From: Candidatus Saccharimonadales bacterium
GTDB taxonomy: Bacteria > Patescibacteriota > Saccharimonadia > Saccharimonadales > Saccharimonadaceae
DNA: 49,455 bases
Reading direction: 5' to 3'
Assembly (NCBI GenBank): GCA_035317825.1
Contig: DATHGB010000030.1
Location: 1 to 49,455 of the forward strand
Positions 17,385 through 26,269 of this stretch are shown here, piece by piece (position 1 is the first letter of the stretch; each line of letters starts with the position of its first letter). The notes under the pieces were generated by a model. That model saw only the letters and a program-made list of their open reading frames with translations, searched no databases and was not told where the DNA came from. Position numbers and translations under genes: made by a program.

Positions 17385-17448
17385 CATGATATCCTTTTTA
17401 CTTCTATGGTTTTCTTTATTTTAGCACGGAGATACTAGAGCGAGACAG
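17385..17448 (-). repeat. orphan copy of the DUF2200 promoter and leader
   Basis: About 64 bp that closely match 26621-26682, the upstream region of the DUF2200 gene, including the promoter-like TAAAAT, the AAAAGG ribosome site and the ATG. Here the ATG opens only an 11-codon frame. The gap 17309-17613 otherwise holds two short hairpins (TCTCC/GGAGA near 17522; GAGATTAT/ATAATCTC near 17533-17568) and the promoter of the next gene. Confidence 0.7.
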
Positions 17449-17555
17449 TCTGACACAATGAACAAAACATACTCGCCGCTAGTCTCCGTTAGGAAGGTTC
17501 TGAAGTGCTAAATACGGTATTCTCTCCTTGCAGGAGATTATATTTTAAATGATTA

Positions 17556-17584
17556 TTTACATAATCTCAAATTAATGTTACAAT
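17556..17584 (+). promoter_or_regulatory. promoter of the 17.6-kb membrane gene
   Basis: TTTACA, 17 bp, TACAAT with TGT before the -10 (extended). It probably drives the small membrane protein and the glycosyltransferase together. Confidence 0.65.
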
Positions 17585-17613
17585 ATGTAAAGTTAATCAA
17601 ACAGGAGATTCAT

Positions 17614-17778
17614 ATGTACTCAAATGAAAGTGCCGTCCTCGGTACTTCTACCGTTGCGGCTCCAACTATACTCGGTATAGTCCTTTGGCCAAATCTAACC
17701 CTTGTATTTGTTGGTGTAGCTTTTGCGTTACTAGGGGTATTATATCTATTATTTAAAAGGCGCGTGCGCCGGAGCTAG
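17614..17778 (+). CDS. small membrane protein upstream of glycosyltransferase
   Basis: 54 residues from the ATG at 17614, which has AGGAG eight nt upstream. After a Ser/Thr/Ala-rich start, two short hydrophobic stretches (residues 17-23 and 28-46) end in K-R-R-V-R-R-S. This looks like a membrane anchor with a positive-inside tail, but no sorting motif is present. It lies 11 bp before the glycosyltransferase and may be its partner, as small membrane subunits often are. No family recognised. Confidence 0.6.
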   Translation: MYSNESAVLGTSTVAAPTILGIVLWPNLTLVFVGVAFALLGVLYLLFKRRVRRS

Positions 17779-17789
17779 GTTTTTCAAGG

Positions 17790-18980
17790 GTGGATATACT
17801 CATTACAATCGTCACCATTTATATCGTATTTGGTTTCATACGAGCGATTTACCGTTTGGCAACTGGCTTCTTATATACTCCATTAGCGAATAATTCAACA
17901 GATGATAAAAAGTACACACCGTTAGTGACCGTAGTCATTCCAGCCTGGAACGAAGCAGTTGGCATCACCAGCACAGTGCGTTCAGTCATTAACAATGGCT
18001 ACCCGAAATTAGAGATAATTATTGTAGACGATGGATCGACAGATACTACCGCTACGAAAGTAAAAGAGATCATTAAAAAAAGCCAGCAGTTGGTTAAACT
18101 GATAACACAAGTAAATAGTGGAAAATCAGGAGCTCTAAATGCCGGCATCGCTAGAGCAGAGGGCGAACTTATACTTACGCTTGATGCAGACTCCTATCTC
18201 GAGCCAGGCAGTATCGCTAAAATGGTTAAAGCTCTTGCTGATGACGCCTACAGTGTAGCAATTGGTGAAGTTGTGGTCGGAAACACAAACACATGGCTTG
18301 GACGCGCGCAACATTACGAGTATTCTGTTGGTTTTCATATAAAACGAGCTCAGCATGTATTCGACTCCGCATACATCTTCCCCGGTGCATTAACGATGTT
18401 TCGCACTACAGTATTGCAAGAAGTTGGTGAATTTACTGATTATAGTAGCACTGAGGATTTAGATATTTCTATGCGCATCAAGATGGCAGGCCACAAGATT
18501 GCTTATGTAGACTCGGCTATCTGCGTAACAGAAGGAGCATCTACTGTACGCGGTTTGCTAAATCAACGAACACGCTGGCGTCATGGCTATCTTGAGTGTT
18601 TGCTCCATCATAAAGATTTCTTGCTCTCTCCGAAGAAAGGTTGGTATCTCACGCTTGTAGATTTACCTTTGCAGATATTTGGCGTAATTGAAGTTCTTAT
18701 GTTCCCTCTGATTCTAGGCCTTTTATGCTATCTGCTGGCGGCAAATATAAATCCTCTAGCACTTGTTGCTGCATATTGTTTAGTCCCATTTATACTTTTG
18801 ATGCTAGGCGACCTGCGTGAAAAATATCAACAGTTAAACTTGTGGATATTCGCGGTACCGATCATGCTGATTTTCATAGAGACTATTGAGTATATAGCTT
18901 TACTCAAGTCACTTTACCGCACAGTATATCGAAAACGTACAGTATGGACAGTTTGGCAACGTACTGGTGTGGATAACTAG
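17790..18980 (+). CDS. processive family 2 glycosyltransferase
   Basis: 396 residues. Membrane segment near residues 2-22, then a GT-A catalytic domain with V-V-I-P-A-W-N-E, D-D-G-S, T-L-D-A-D-S, S-T-E-D-L-D and Q-R-T-R-W-R-H-G (the Q-x-x-R-W motif), then three or four C-terminal membrane helices. This is the layout of processive synthases such as those for poly-N-acetylglucosamine, hyaluronan or cellulose. The sugar is not predictable. The start is GTG at 17790, downstream of the small membrane gene. It probably makes a surface polysaccharide. Confidence 0.88.
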   Translation: MDILITIVTIYIVFGFIRAIYRLATGFLYTPLANNSTDDKKYTPLVTVVIPAWNEAVGITSTVRSVINNGYPKLEIIIVDDGSTDTTATKVKEIIKKSQQLVKLITQVNSGKSGALNAGIARAEGELILTLDADSYLEPGSIAKMVKALADDAYSVAIGEVVVGNTNTWLGRAQHYEYSVGFHIKRAQHVFDSAYIFPGALTMFRTTVLQEVGEFTDYSSTEDLDISMRIKMAGHKIAYVDSAICVTEGASTVRGLLNQRTRWRHGYLECLLHHKDFLLSPKKGWYLTLVDLPLQIFGVIEVLMFPLILGLLCYLLAANINPLALVAAYCLVPFILLMLGDLREKYQQLNLWIFAVPIMLIFIETIEYIALLKSLYRTVYRKRTVWTVWQRTGVDN

Positions 18981-18985
18981 GCAGT

Positions 18986-19013
18986 AAAAAAGCGGCAGAA
19001 ATGCCGCTTTTTT
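18986..19013 (+). terminator. rho-independent terminator
   Basis: A 12-bp stem AAAAAAGCGGCA with its complement, GAAA tetraloop and a T-run, 5 bp after the glycosyltransferase stop. Confidence 0.9.
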
Positions 19014-19077
19014 TATGGGGTGTTTCACGAGGCGAGGGGAGTCTAGAACTCTACGAGAAGGATTGCAATACTAATCA

Positions 19078-19551
19078 TCACGCTTCCTTAATATATTCAA
19101 CATAATACGGTTTAAAACCATATTTTTCATGGAGTTTTTCGGACGCGGTATTGCTGGCGTAAATTCCAGCCTTAAAACGATCTGCATGCTGTTCCTCGAC
19201 AGCCCAGCGTTCGGCTTCTTCGAGAAGTCGCGCCGCAATGCCAAGGCCGCGTAGTTGGGGCTCGACATAGATGGCTTCAAGATGACATTCTCTGTTTTTG
19301 TCCGCGAGATAGTCGAGTACTTCAATATAACTATACTGATACCCGACGATCGAGCCACTACGTTCCGCAACGATAATGTGCGCTGCGTCATTTTTAAGTT
19401 CTGAAGCATAGTACGACATCGCCTCGTCCGCGTTAAATGTTAACCCTGGCTCAAACTGGCGCGATTCCGCCTGAAGTCCTTCACTCATGGAGATAATCCT
19501 GTTAAGATCTTCGTGCTTGGCACTTCGTATAGAGACTTCCGTATCTGTCAT
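19078..19551 (-). CDS. GNAT family N-acetyltransferase
   Basis: 157 residues. Acetyl-CoA-binding core: L-E-A-I-Y-V-E-P-Q-L-R-G-L-G-I-A-A-R-L-L, matching Q/R-x-x-G-x-G/A. The C-terminal A-S-N-T-A-S-E-K-L-H-E-K-Y-G-F is also typical. Substrate unknown. The frame stays open far upstream, but ATG 19551 lies 7 nt after a TACTAT box preceded by TGA and aligns with the domain start, so I take it as a leaderless start. Divergent from the membrane protein at 19643. Confidence 0.85.
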   Translation of the reverse strand: MTDTEVSIRSAKHEDLNRIISMSEGLQAESRQFEPGLTFNADEAMSYYASELKNDAAHIIVAERSGSIVGYQYSYIEVLDYLADKNRECHLEAIYVEPQLRGLGIAARLLEEAERWAVEEQHADRFKAGIYASNTASEKLHEKYGFKPYYVEYIKEA

Positions 19552-19642
19552 GTACCCTATAGTATCATGACTATCTGGGTAGAACTTAATCTCCCTGTTG
19601 CCCGGGTAAGATTCAATTGTCCTGGTGTTATATACTGTGAAT

Positions 19643-20158
19643 ATGCCACAGCCCCCTAACGACAGAAAAAACGAAGATACGCCCGCCAGCCGGCTAGACC
19701 TTAATAAAATGTATCCGAGAGCAAAATCATTTGATGAATTAGCCCATGAAAGGGAGGAGACCGACAGGCTGCATGCCCAACGCGCGCCAAAACATGTCAT
19801 TTTACTCATTGGTCTTAAAATCTACAGTATACTGATTGGCTTCGCTCTAGCCCTTACTATTAGCTTTGCTATCATACCGACGAATATCATCGCCGGCGTT
19901 TTCTTAAGCTTTTTTATCGGCCTGGTCTGGCTTGGATACACCGTATGGATGCTCACCAGCATCTCAAACTCATTCCAAAGATTTGGGTTTAGCGCAGAAC
20001 CCTTTTTCCAATTATATGCGCTCGTCTATTCGATATTGGCGTGTGCTTCCTACTATTTTGTCGCCCACATTTCACTCGTCATATTCCTGACGCTAGCTAC
20101 ATGCCTCCACTTTATACTGGTGTATGTTCTACTGAGGACAAAGCTCAAGGCTTCTTGA
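19643..20158 (+). CDS. hypothetical membrane protein
   Basis: 171 residues. A hydrophilic N-terminus of about 50 residues with a charged helix (F-D-E-L-A-H-E-R-E-E) is followed by four membrane segments. No family recognised. The -10 box TATACT ends 6 nt before the ATG, so the mRNA is predicted leaderless. The promoter region is shared with the divergent GNAT gene. Confidence 0.65.
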   Translation: MPQPPNDRKNEDTPASRLDLNKMYPRAKSFDELAHEREETDRLHAQRAPKHVILLIGLKIYSILIGFALALTISFAIIPTNIIAGVFLSFFIGLVWLGYTVWMLTSISNSFQRFGFSAEPFFQLYALVYSILACASYYFVAHISLVIFLTLATCLHFILVYVLLRTKLKAS

Positions 20159-20307
20159 GATATATTTATTACTTTAGCAATATCTTACTTTTACATGGAT
20201 AGTTTGGAACATCTCAGGATAATATAGTGTCTCGTATTCGATTCGTTCATCCGCAAATTTAATTATTACTCTGGACCCACTACAACAATTGCTCTATAAT
20301 GAATTAT

Positions 20308-21633
20308 ATGACGAAAAATAATCTAATGACCGTTAAATATATAGACCTTTTTGCCGGACTTGGCGGGACGAGAATTGGATTAGAACAAGCCTTAAAAGAA
20401 AACGGGTTTCTAGGAGAGTGCGTATTCACGTCAGAAATCAAGCCACACGCGGTAAAAGTCTACGAGGATAACTTCAAAGGCGAAGAGGTGAGTGGCGATA
20501 TAACCCAAATTGACGCGAAAGACATACCTGACTTTGATTTCCTGCTAGCCGGATTTCCGTGCCAGCCTTTTAGCTCAGCAGGAGTGAGAAGAGGCTTCAT
20601 GGATACAAGGGGAACGCTCTTTTTTGATATCGAAAGAATATTAAAAGAGAAACGTCCACGGGCATTCTTACTGGAAAATGTCGAGGGTTTAGTGCTTCAC
20701 GATAGAGTTGATAGAAGCCGTCCGATTGGACGTACTCTTGAGACCATTATTAATCATCTGGAGAATTTGGGGTACGAAGTAAATTGGAAAGTACTGGACG
20801 CGAGTGAATACGGCGTACCTCAAAAACGTAAACGTATTTATATTACCGGATCCCTCTCCGCGAAAACGGATTTAAATGACCTGAATAAAAATAGCTCAAA
20901 ACTTGCGAATGTTTTAGAAAAAAACCTTCCTCAGTCAGCCTATCTTAATGACAGCGTCTTAGTTAAGAAATTACTTGAACACTATAGCGTTGACCAGATG
21001 AAAGGAAAACAAATAAAAGACAAGCGCGGCGGCGCAAACAATATACATAGTTGGGACGTTGAATTAAAAGGACCTGTCTCGGAAGAACAGAAGGCACTTC
21101 TAGACGAAATGCTAAAACAGCGCAGACGAAAATCCTGGTCACTATCCAAACAAATCCCGTGGTCGGATGGCATGCCGTTAACGTTAGAGGAAATAGCGAC
21201 GTTCCATACCCAAACATTGTTCGAGCATAAAATGTCAGATAAGAAATACCTGGTGCATCTAAAATCAATCCTGGACGACCTCGTAAAAAAGAAGTATCTC
21301 ACATTTGAAATTCCAAAAAAGACAACGCCTGAATACCAGGTAAAAGGATACAATATCGTCGTTGGAAAGCTAAGTTTCGAAATCAGCAACATCCTAGACC
21401 CAGAGCATGTAACGCCTACGTTAGTAGCGACGGACGTTACGCGCATGGCCGTCGCGGATAAGAAAGGTCTTCGTAGGATGACAGTAAGGGAAGGACTAAG
21501 GTTATTCGGTTTTCCTGAGTCATACGAAATTGACGGCCTTAGCTATACGAAAACATTTGACCTACTCGGAAATTCAGTTAGCGTGAATGCGGTACAGATA
21601 GTTTGTGACCGGATAATTAAGGCTGCGTTTTAG
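20308..21633 (+). CDS. C5 cytosine DNA methyltransferase, second system
   Basis: 441 residues. Motifs: D-L-F-A-G-L-G-G (I), G-F-P-C-Q-P-F-S (IV), E-N-V (VI), Q-K-R-K-R-I-Y (VIII), L-L-G-N-S-V (X). The region between VIII and IX is about 190 residues, larger than in the first methyltransferase, so the target should differ. TATAAT ends 7 nt before ATG 20308, predicting a leaderless mRNA; the ATG at 20299 overlaps the -10 box. Its 3' end overlaps the endonuclease gene by 17 bp. If the partner is NgoBV-like, the site would be GGNNCC. Confidence 0.92.
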   Translation: MTKNNLMTVKYIDLFAGLGGTRIGLEQALKENGFLGECVFTSEIKPHAVKVYEDNFKGEEVSGDITQIDAKDIPDFDFLLAGFPCQPFSSAGVRRGFMDTRGTLFFDIERILKEKRPRAFLLENVEGLVLHDRVDRSRPIGRTLETIINHLENLGYEVNWKVLDASEYGVPQKRKRIYITGSLSAKTDLNDLNKNSSKLANVLEKNLPQSAYLNDSVLVKKLLEHYSVDQMKGKQIKDKRGGANNIHSWDVELKGPVSEEQKALLDEMLKQRRRKSWSLSKQIPWSDGMPLTLEEIATFHTQTLFEHKMSDKKYLVHLKSILDDLVKKKYLTFEIPKKTTPEYQVKGYNIVVGKLSFEISNILDPEHVTPTLVATDVTRMAVADKKGLRRMTVREGLRLFGFPESYEIDGLSYTKTFDLLGNSVSVNAVQIVCDRIIKAAF

Positions 21634-22291
21634 TAAACTCACTATAGGAAGCTCCTACTTCCGCCAACCATTCCTCTGCGGATGCGGTGTCACCGGTATA
21701 TTTCGCAAGCGTTTCTTCTATCGCGTTAAGAAAAGCGACTCTGCTATTGAATGGCTGAGCGCCCTTTGACATAGTCTTGAAATTATACGGCCGGATATTA
21801 TGGATTTTACCTTGCTTTACTTGAGCACGAATGGCATATTCTTTCATGCTACATGTAATTTCCCAAATCTTTTTGATCCAAATACCGTTTATCTTGATCA
21901 CGCCATTAGACAATGAATAGCCAAGTATTAAATAATCAACATCGAGTTTGTACGCTTCCGTCCTGAGCGATCTTGTGTACGCGTCAAATTGGGCTACGTC
22001 AAAATTAGGTGTTTTCGCAAAATCAAAAGCCTTCACTTCTAAAAGGTTAACGCGGTCATCTTCACTAAGATAAAAATCCGGGAATTGCTGCGTATTAGGA
22101 TTACCTCTACTGTATACGCCGTTTAAGGTCATCCATTCGCCCAGCCACTCTTGGAGTAGGTTTCCGGTTGCGCTTTTATCGTTAACTTTCAGTTCCGTAT
22201 TCAGCAGTTCCAAGCTAATTGATCCCTGCGCGCCAACGATACCCTGTCGTTTTAGTAATTCATATAGTTCAAGTGCTTTTGTTCCGTACAT
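21617..22291 (-). CDS. type II restriction endonuclease, probably NgoBV family
   Basis: 224 residues. F-P-D-F-Y-L-S followed by N-L-L-E-V-K-A-F gives a PD-(D/E)xK core (P-D, then E-x-K). The N-terminus with G-N-L-L-Q-E-W-L and the block Y-L-I-L-G-Y-S and W-I-K-K-I-W-E-I match my recollection of the NgoBV family, which cuts GGNNCC. It is tail to tail with the methyltransferase. ATG 22291 is 7 nt after CATAAT, itself preceded by TGC, so a leaderless start. The frame is open further upstream but that part overlaps the ArsR promoter. Confidence 0.75.
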   Translation of the reverse strand: MYGTKALELYELLKRQGIVGAQGSISLELLNTELKVNDKSATGNLLQEWLGEWMTLNGVYSRGNPNTQQFPDFYLSEDDRVNLLEVKAFDFAKTPNFDVAQFDAYTRSLRTEAYKLDVDYLILGYSLSNGVIKINGIWIKKIWEITCSMKEYAIRAQVKQGKIHNIRPYNFKTMSKGAQPFNSRVAFLNAIEETLAKYTGDTASAEEWLAEVGASYSEFTKTQP

Positions 22292-22441
22292 ACGGGTTAT
22301 TATGGCACAGAAGCATGTAATTGTCGCTAGACTATCCCGGCGCGCTTTCCGTACGCGTATTTCAAGTCTGGAGCTCTGTTTTTGCCGTATGGCGATCAGC
22401 ATCATCACAAAACTCCCGTTGACACGCGTAAGAATATGAGT

Positions 22442-22465
22442 ATAGTTAACATATAGGTTAACTAT
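22442..22465 (+). promoter_or_regulatory. probable ArsR operator
   Basis: Inverted repeat ATAGTTAAC, 6 bp, GTTAACTAT, ending one base before the ATG of the ArsR gene. A dimer bound here would block transcription or start of its own gene, as ArsR proteins commonly do. Confidence 0.6.
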
Positions 22466-22466
22466 C

Positions 22467-22802
22467 ATGAATATTCCTTATGACTCACTCCAGCTGGACA
22501 CAATACTCAATGCGCTTGCTAACCAAGTACGCCGTGGGATTATTCATGAATTATCACTTCACCCGGCAACGGTCGGGCAGATGGCAAAGCGTCACGGCAT
22601 TTCATTGCCTGCGATCCATAGGCATATCCGTATCCTGGAAGAGGCCGGCCTGATCGTCCGTAAGAAAGTCGGACGAACCAACTTTGTCGCTCTCAATCAC
22701 AAAACCTTAAACCTGACTCAAAAATGGCTCATGCAATACAAAACCGAATGGGGCAGCGCTGATGCCTCATTAGAAAACTATATTTCCAGGATGCAGGAAT
22801 GA
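22467..22802 (+). CDS. ArsR family transcription regulator
   Basis: 111 residues. Winged helix-turn-helix with L-A-N-Q-V-R-R-G-I-I-H-E-L, V-G-Q-M-A-K-R-H-G-I-S-L-P-A-I-H-R-H-I-R-I-L-E and a wing G-L-I-V-R-K-K-V-G-R. Metal-binding Cys residues of the classical ArsR site are absent, so it is of the non-metal type often paired with SRPBCC or YCII proteins. That fits the YCII-like gene 53 bp downstream. A palindromic operator touches its start codon. Confidence 0.88.
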   Translation: MNIPYDSLQLDTILNALANQVRRGIIHELSLHPATVGQMAKRHGISLPAIHRHIRILEEAGLIVRKKVGRTNFVALNHKTLNLTQKWLMQYKTEWGSADASLENYISRMQE

Positions 22803-22855
22803 TTTCTGGGAATTAAATAAAGGGTTCGGTTACCGGGCCAGAAGGAGAAATAACA

Positions 22856-23155
22856 ATGGGAAAATACGTGTACGTATACTACGCCGGTTCGGATACTGAT
22901 GCCGGAGACAGCCAAGCATGGGGCGAATGGTTCGGGAAATTAGGCGACAAGCTCGTTGATGCCGGAAATCCTTTCAACGAAGGTGGCCAGGCCGTGTACC
23001 AAGGCGGCGTAATGCCCGTCACGGATAAGCCGGTTACCGGGTACAGCATCGTTAGCGCTGACAGCATGAAAGAAGCCGAGGAACTAGCCAAGGGCTGTCC
23101 ACTCGTCGCTTCAAAAGATGGTGTTGTTTGTGTTTACGAAGCATTACCTATGTAA
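22856..23155 (+). CDS. YCII/DGPF-related protein
   Basis: 99 residues. W-G-E-W-F-G-K-L-G-D-K-L, D-A-G-N-P-F, G-G-V-M-P-V and S-I-V-S-A-D-S-M-K-E-A-E-E-L-A-K-G-C-P have the ferredoxin-like pattern of YCII/DGPF-domain proteins. Biochemical role unknown in most members. An AGAAGGAG ribosome site precedes the ATG. Likely one operon with the ArsR gene upstream. Confidence 0.75.
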   Translation: MGKYVYVYYAGSDTDAGDSQAWGEWFGKLGDKLVDAGNPFNEGGQAVYQGGVMPVTDKPVTGYSIVSADSMKEAEELAKGCPLVASKDGVVCVYEALPM

Positions 23156-23190
23156 AAACCGCCCACTCATGTGGTTCTGGTAGCCTACCA

Positions 23191-23226
23191 AATGAAACGC
23201 AGGTGCGGTTGCACCTGCGTTTCATT
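23191..23226. terminator. strong hairpin, probable terminator
   Basis: A 16-bp perfect stem (AATGAAACGCAGGTGC and complement) with GGTT loop, 35 bp after the YCII-like gene. The U-run is poor (TTTCATT), so it may also be a processing or stability hairpin. Confidence 0.65.
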
Positions 23227-23237
23227 ATGAGGCAGTG

Positions 23238-23375
23238 ATGTGCTGGGCACGTCTTGAGGAGAAAGAGGGTCCGCAATACTGTGAATCCTGCCCGATAGCC
23301 TACCATACCTCGTGGTGGTGGCCGACACATCGTGATCCGATAACTGAAATTGAGACTCCTGAAGCCGGGCTTTAG
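23238..23375 (+). CDS. possible 45-residue Cys/Trp-rich small protein
   Basis: An ATG five nt after GAGG opens a 45-codon frame ending in TAG. It contains Y-C-E-S-C-P, a C-x-x-C knuckle, with another Cys at residue 2, and three Trp in a row (S-W-W-W-P). It lies just after a strong hairpin and before the convergent glycosyltransferase gene. The composition is unlike random translation and the ribosome site is good, but I know no homolog. The rest of the 23156-23479 gap holds GC-rich inverted repeats near 23405-23460. Confidence 0.4.
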   Translation: MCWARLEEKEGPQYCESCPIAYHTSWWWPTHRDPITEIETPEAGL

Positions 23376-23479
23376 TACGAAAGCTGGGAGCTACGTGACC
23401 TGTCCCGCCGGACAGAATGCCGTTTTCATACACGCCTCAGAAACGGACGGGACATCGGATAACACGAAAATCTTTCTTT

Positions 23480-26062
23480 CTAGGAATAGTGCAGTAGCGA
23501 CCGTAGTCTTCGTAAAAGCCAAGTACGGCGACCTATTACCCGGCTACTCAGGTCAGACATACTCCACAAGAGGCGAGGGACAAAAGCCTGATTTTCAAGC
23601 CAGTGGTTATACAGCACCAACGCCTCGATTTTACGCAGCGTATCATTCATTTTAACGTCACCAAAAACGATCACGGAGGTCATGAAAGTTCCCGTAGGCC
23701 AGTCCAGGTGCAGCAAAAGGTTATCAGAAATTTTTTGACGGTAAGACGCTAGATCCTCTTGCGGCTCTTCGCCCGCAATAGCCAGTAGCACTTCAACCGT
23801 ACTGCCTATCGTGCTACGCATCCGCACCGTATGTTGCAGCGCCTGCTCAACCTGCGAACGCACTTGCCGGAATTCACCTCCATACGCGACGGGCACTATG
23901 ACCACATGCTTAGACTGTAAGACAAGATCCACGCCCTCGTCATTATGCACTATCGTGGTGTACTGCATATCATCAACCTCAAGCCAACTCACATCGGCAT
24001 ACGTCATCGCCACCCGAAGCCGGTGAGTCGAAGCCGCCACTTGTAGCCGCGTACGCCACGACAGACGATAAGGCGTCATTTGCCGGAGAAGCCGTTGGCG
24101 TAGCAGTTCGGTAGCCCGTAAATCTTCTGGCTCGCGTACTTGTTTCCAAGCCGATATAGGGGTAAGGCCTTTCATCAGCTTCTGCAAGCTACCCGTGCGT
24201 GTTCCATCGCCATTGATAAGATCTGCCAATATCCCACCTCGCAGCAGTTCGTTATGAGAATTAACGATAGCCACCTGATGATCTACTGAATCTACGCCTG
24301 TCTTCCAATACGAAAGCGCCATCACGCGTATAATTTCAGACTCCGGTTTTTTGCCAGACGCAGGTCCGATAGTCGAAAGGAGCCGCATGTTCGTACCTAC
24401 GGTTTCGAGCATTATCCGCGCCAACAAAAACTCACGATAGGCATCAACGTCGCTATTATTATCATGATCCACCCAGATTATAAGATGGATTGGCGCGTTC
24501 TTTTTATTCACTCGTATAACGTCTTGGGCAGCCTTGACTATAGTATCGACAGGTTCATGAGCGCGTACCACCATCACGATGGTGCCGGCTGGCTTGTTAT
24601 AACTAAGGGATCTGATCGGACGGTCATACCGCAGCCGCTGTGCCCATGTAACTACGTCTACCATAGAGAGGTGGTGGTGTTGAAGATAACGGGAAAGAAT
24701 CCACGTGGATTCCAGACCAGCTATTTGCTTGTTCGTTCGCGTTATTGGCGGTAATCCCGCTATAGCCCTGCGCATGCCTTCAGGACTATACACGCGGTAT
24801 GAAGCTGCCTCAGACGCATCATACATCTCACTAAAATCAGCTCTGTCCTCTACGCCCAAGCTGACGAGTGCCCCCTGGAGATCGGCAGCAAGAGCGTTCG
24901 TACCGGAACGAAGCCGGTCTTGCCAGGCCAACACGTCCTCAGCCCACCGTTCTATCCACTCAACGAGTGCCTGGGGCTGAATACCATCTTGTTGCTGATC
25001 ACCCACAAGAGTAGTCCGGGACGCCTCCAAGGCTGTCTTCATTCGAGCTGTCTTCCTATTGAAAAAGGACCGTTTACTATGACGAAGCAAGTCTTGAATC
25101 ACAACCGCCCGATGCAGTAGCTGCTGCTCCCAATATGACTTATCAGCTGATTGGACGAGTTTCTTCAGCCGCTCATTAAATTTGGCTTCGGGATTATCCG
25201 ATACGACCTGCATCACAAGCCGGAGTATTCCTTCGGCAAGCAGATCGCCAGCCTCTTCATGCGTAGCCCTTCGTCTCGTGAACCGGTTATAGTTGCGCTG
25301 AGGAATACTTCCTGCCCATGCGGCTTGCCCATCCGTAAGAAGATAGGGCACAAGGAAGAACCAGTCTTCGCAGTATATTTGCGGATAAAATCCGAGTACG
25401 GCCTTGCGCGTATCGACCAGTATAGCCTGGCTACTCATGTAACTGTCTACGACTACCGATCCGTAGGCCTCCAAGTAGGCACCCACTACTACGGAGTGGT
25501 CCGCTTCTTGCCTCGCGTTACTTGCAACCACTTTTGCGCCAGATCGCATAAGGTCAACCTGTTTAAGAAAGTGGCCCTCTTGGATTTCCACATCGTCGTC
25601 AACGAATAGCACGGAGGGCCAACCCATTGTCAGGGCTAGCTGGAGACCAAAATTGCGCTTATCTGAAAGATCCCAGCCTGGAGGGCAGTCAAGCACGGAC
25701 GCCGGCCGCGACAGGGCATCATGGTTATTGTCAAAAGGCCCGTCTACCGCCAGCCATTTTAGTTGCTCGAACCTACGCGCCAATAGTATTACGTCCTGCC
25801 GCTTCGCCTCACCGCTACATAGCACGACAAAATATAGCCCGTACCGTTCAGCCAGACCCATATTCCGAAGAAGAAACTGCTCGACTCCTCTTATACTGCG
25901 GGAAACCGGCATGATAATCGCGCCGACATGGGCAGAAGCATCTATATCAACCGGTGGAACATACTGGCTGGCATCACGGGCCGTTTGACGTAGGTTATCG
26001 CCCATAGCCGTGACCCGTCCGGTCGGATAGTCAGCAATAAACTCAGGCGGTGGTACCGACAT
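23480..26062 (-). CDS. large glycosyltransferase-like protein
   Basis: 860 residues. The first 300 residues look like a GT-A domain: I-I-M-P-V-S-R, S-D-K-R-N-F-G-L, L-F-V-D-D-D-V-E-I (D-x-D site) and Y-C-E-D-W-F-F-L. The middle is alpha-helical with no recognised domain. The C-terminal 400 residues hold a second alpha/beta region (T-I-V-M-V-V-R-A-H and L-I-I-W-V-D-H-D-N-N) that may be a second transferase-like unit. No membrane segment is seen. The ATG at 26062 follows GGAGA by nine nt. Acceptor and sugar unknown. Confidence 0.7.
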   Translation of the reverse strand: MSVPPPEFIADYPTGRVTAMGDNLRQTARDASQYVPPVDIDASAHVGAIIMPVSRSIRGVEQFLLRNMGLAERYGLYFVVLCSGEAKRQDVILLARRFEQLKWLAVDGPFDNNHDALSRPASVLDCPPGWDLSDKRNFGLQLALTMGWPSVLFVDDDVEIQEGHFLKQVDLMRSGAKVVASNARQEADHSVVVGAYLEAYGSVVVDSYMSSQAILVDTRKAVLGFYPQIYCEDWFFLVPYLLTDGQAAWAGSIPQRNYNRFTRRRATHEEAGDLLAEGILRLVMQVVSDNPEAKFNERLKKLVQSADKSYWEQQLLHRAVVIQDLLRHSKRSFFNRKTARMKTALEASRTTLVGDQQQDGIQPQALVEWIERWAEDVLAWQDRLRSGTNALAADLQGALVSLGVEDRADFSEMYDASEAASYRVYSPEGMRRAIAGLPPITRTNKQIAGLESTWILSRYLQHHHLSMVDVVTWAQRLRYDRPIRSLSYNKPAGTIVMVVRAHEPVDTIVKAAQDVIRVNKKNAPIHLIIWVDHDNNSDVDAYREFLLARIMLETVGTNMRLLSTIGPASGKKPESEIIRVMALSYWKTGVDSVDHQVAIVNSHNELLRGGILADLINGDGTRTGSLQKLMKGLTPISAWKQVREPEDLRATELLRQRLLRQMTPYRLSWRTRLQVAASTHRLRVAMTYADVSWLEVDDMQYTTIVHNDEGVDLVLQSKHVVIVPVAYGGEFRQVRSQVEQALQHTVRMRSTIGSTVEVLLAIAGEEPQEDLASYRQKISDNLLLHLDWPTGTFMTSVIVFGDVKMNDTLRKIEALVLYNHWLENQAFVPRLLWSMSDLSSRVIGRRTWLLRRLRSLLHYS

Positions 26063-26150
26063 AGTAAACAATCTCCATTGCCACCCTAATTATTTTATAT
26101 GATTGACGCTTATCTTAACATTAAATGCTCTAAAATTCAAGCGACCAATT

Positions 26151-26175
26151 AAAAAGACGGCTGGATTACGCCAGC
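26151..26175 (-). terminator. terminator of the DUF2200 gene
   Basis: On the minus strand GCTGG, six bases, CCAGC, then CGTC and a T-run. It lies about 95 bp after the DUF2200 stop. Confidence 0.55.
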
Positions 26176-26269
26176 ATACATACTAGGTATCTCCTAGTGA
26201 CAACAGGCTAGGGGAGCAGCCATTAGCAAAACGACTGATAAGAATTTTACACGTTTAATGCGTGCGGCT

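Noticed and set aside
26176-26269. Paired bases (ACTAGG/CCTAGT) between the terminator and DUF2200 gene as an RNA gene or att site
   Set aside because: Only a 6-bp hairpin is visible; no second copy was found and no known RNA matches.
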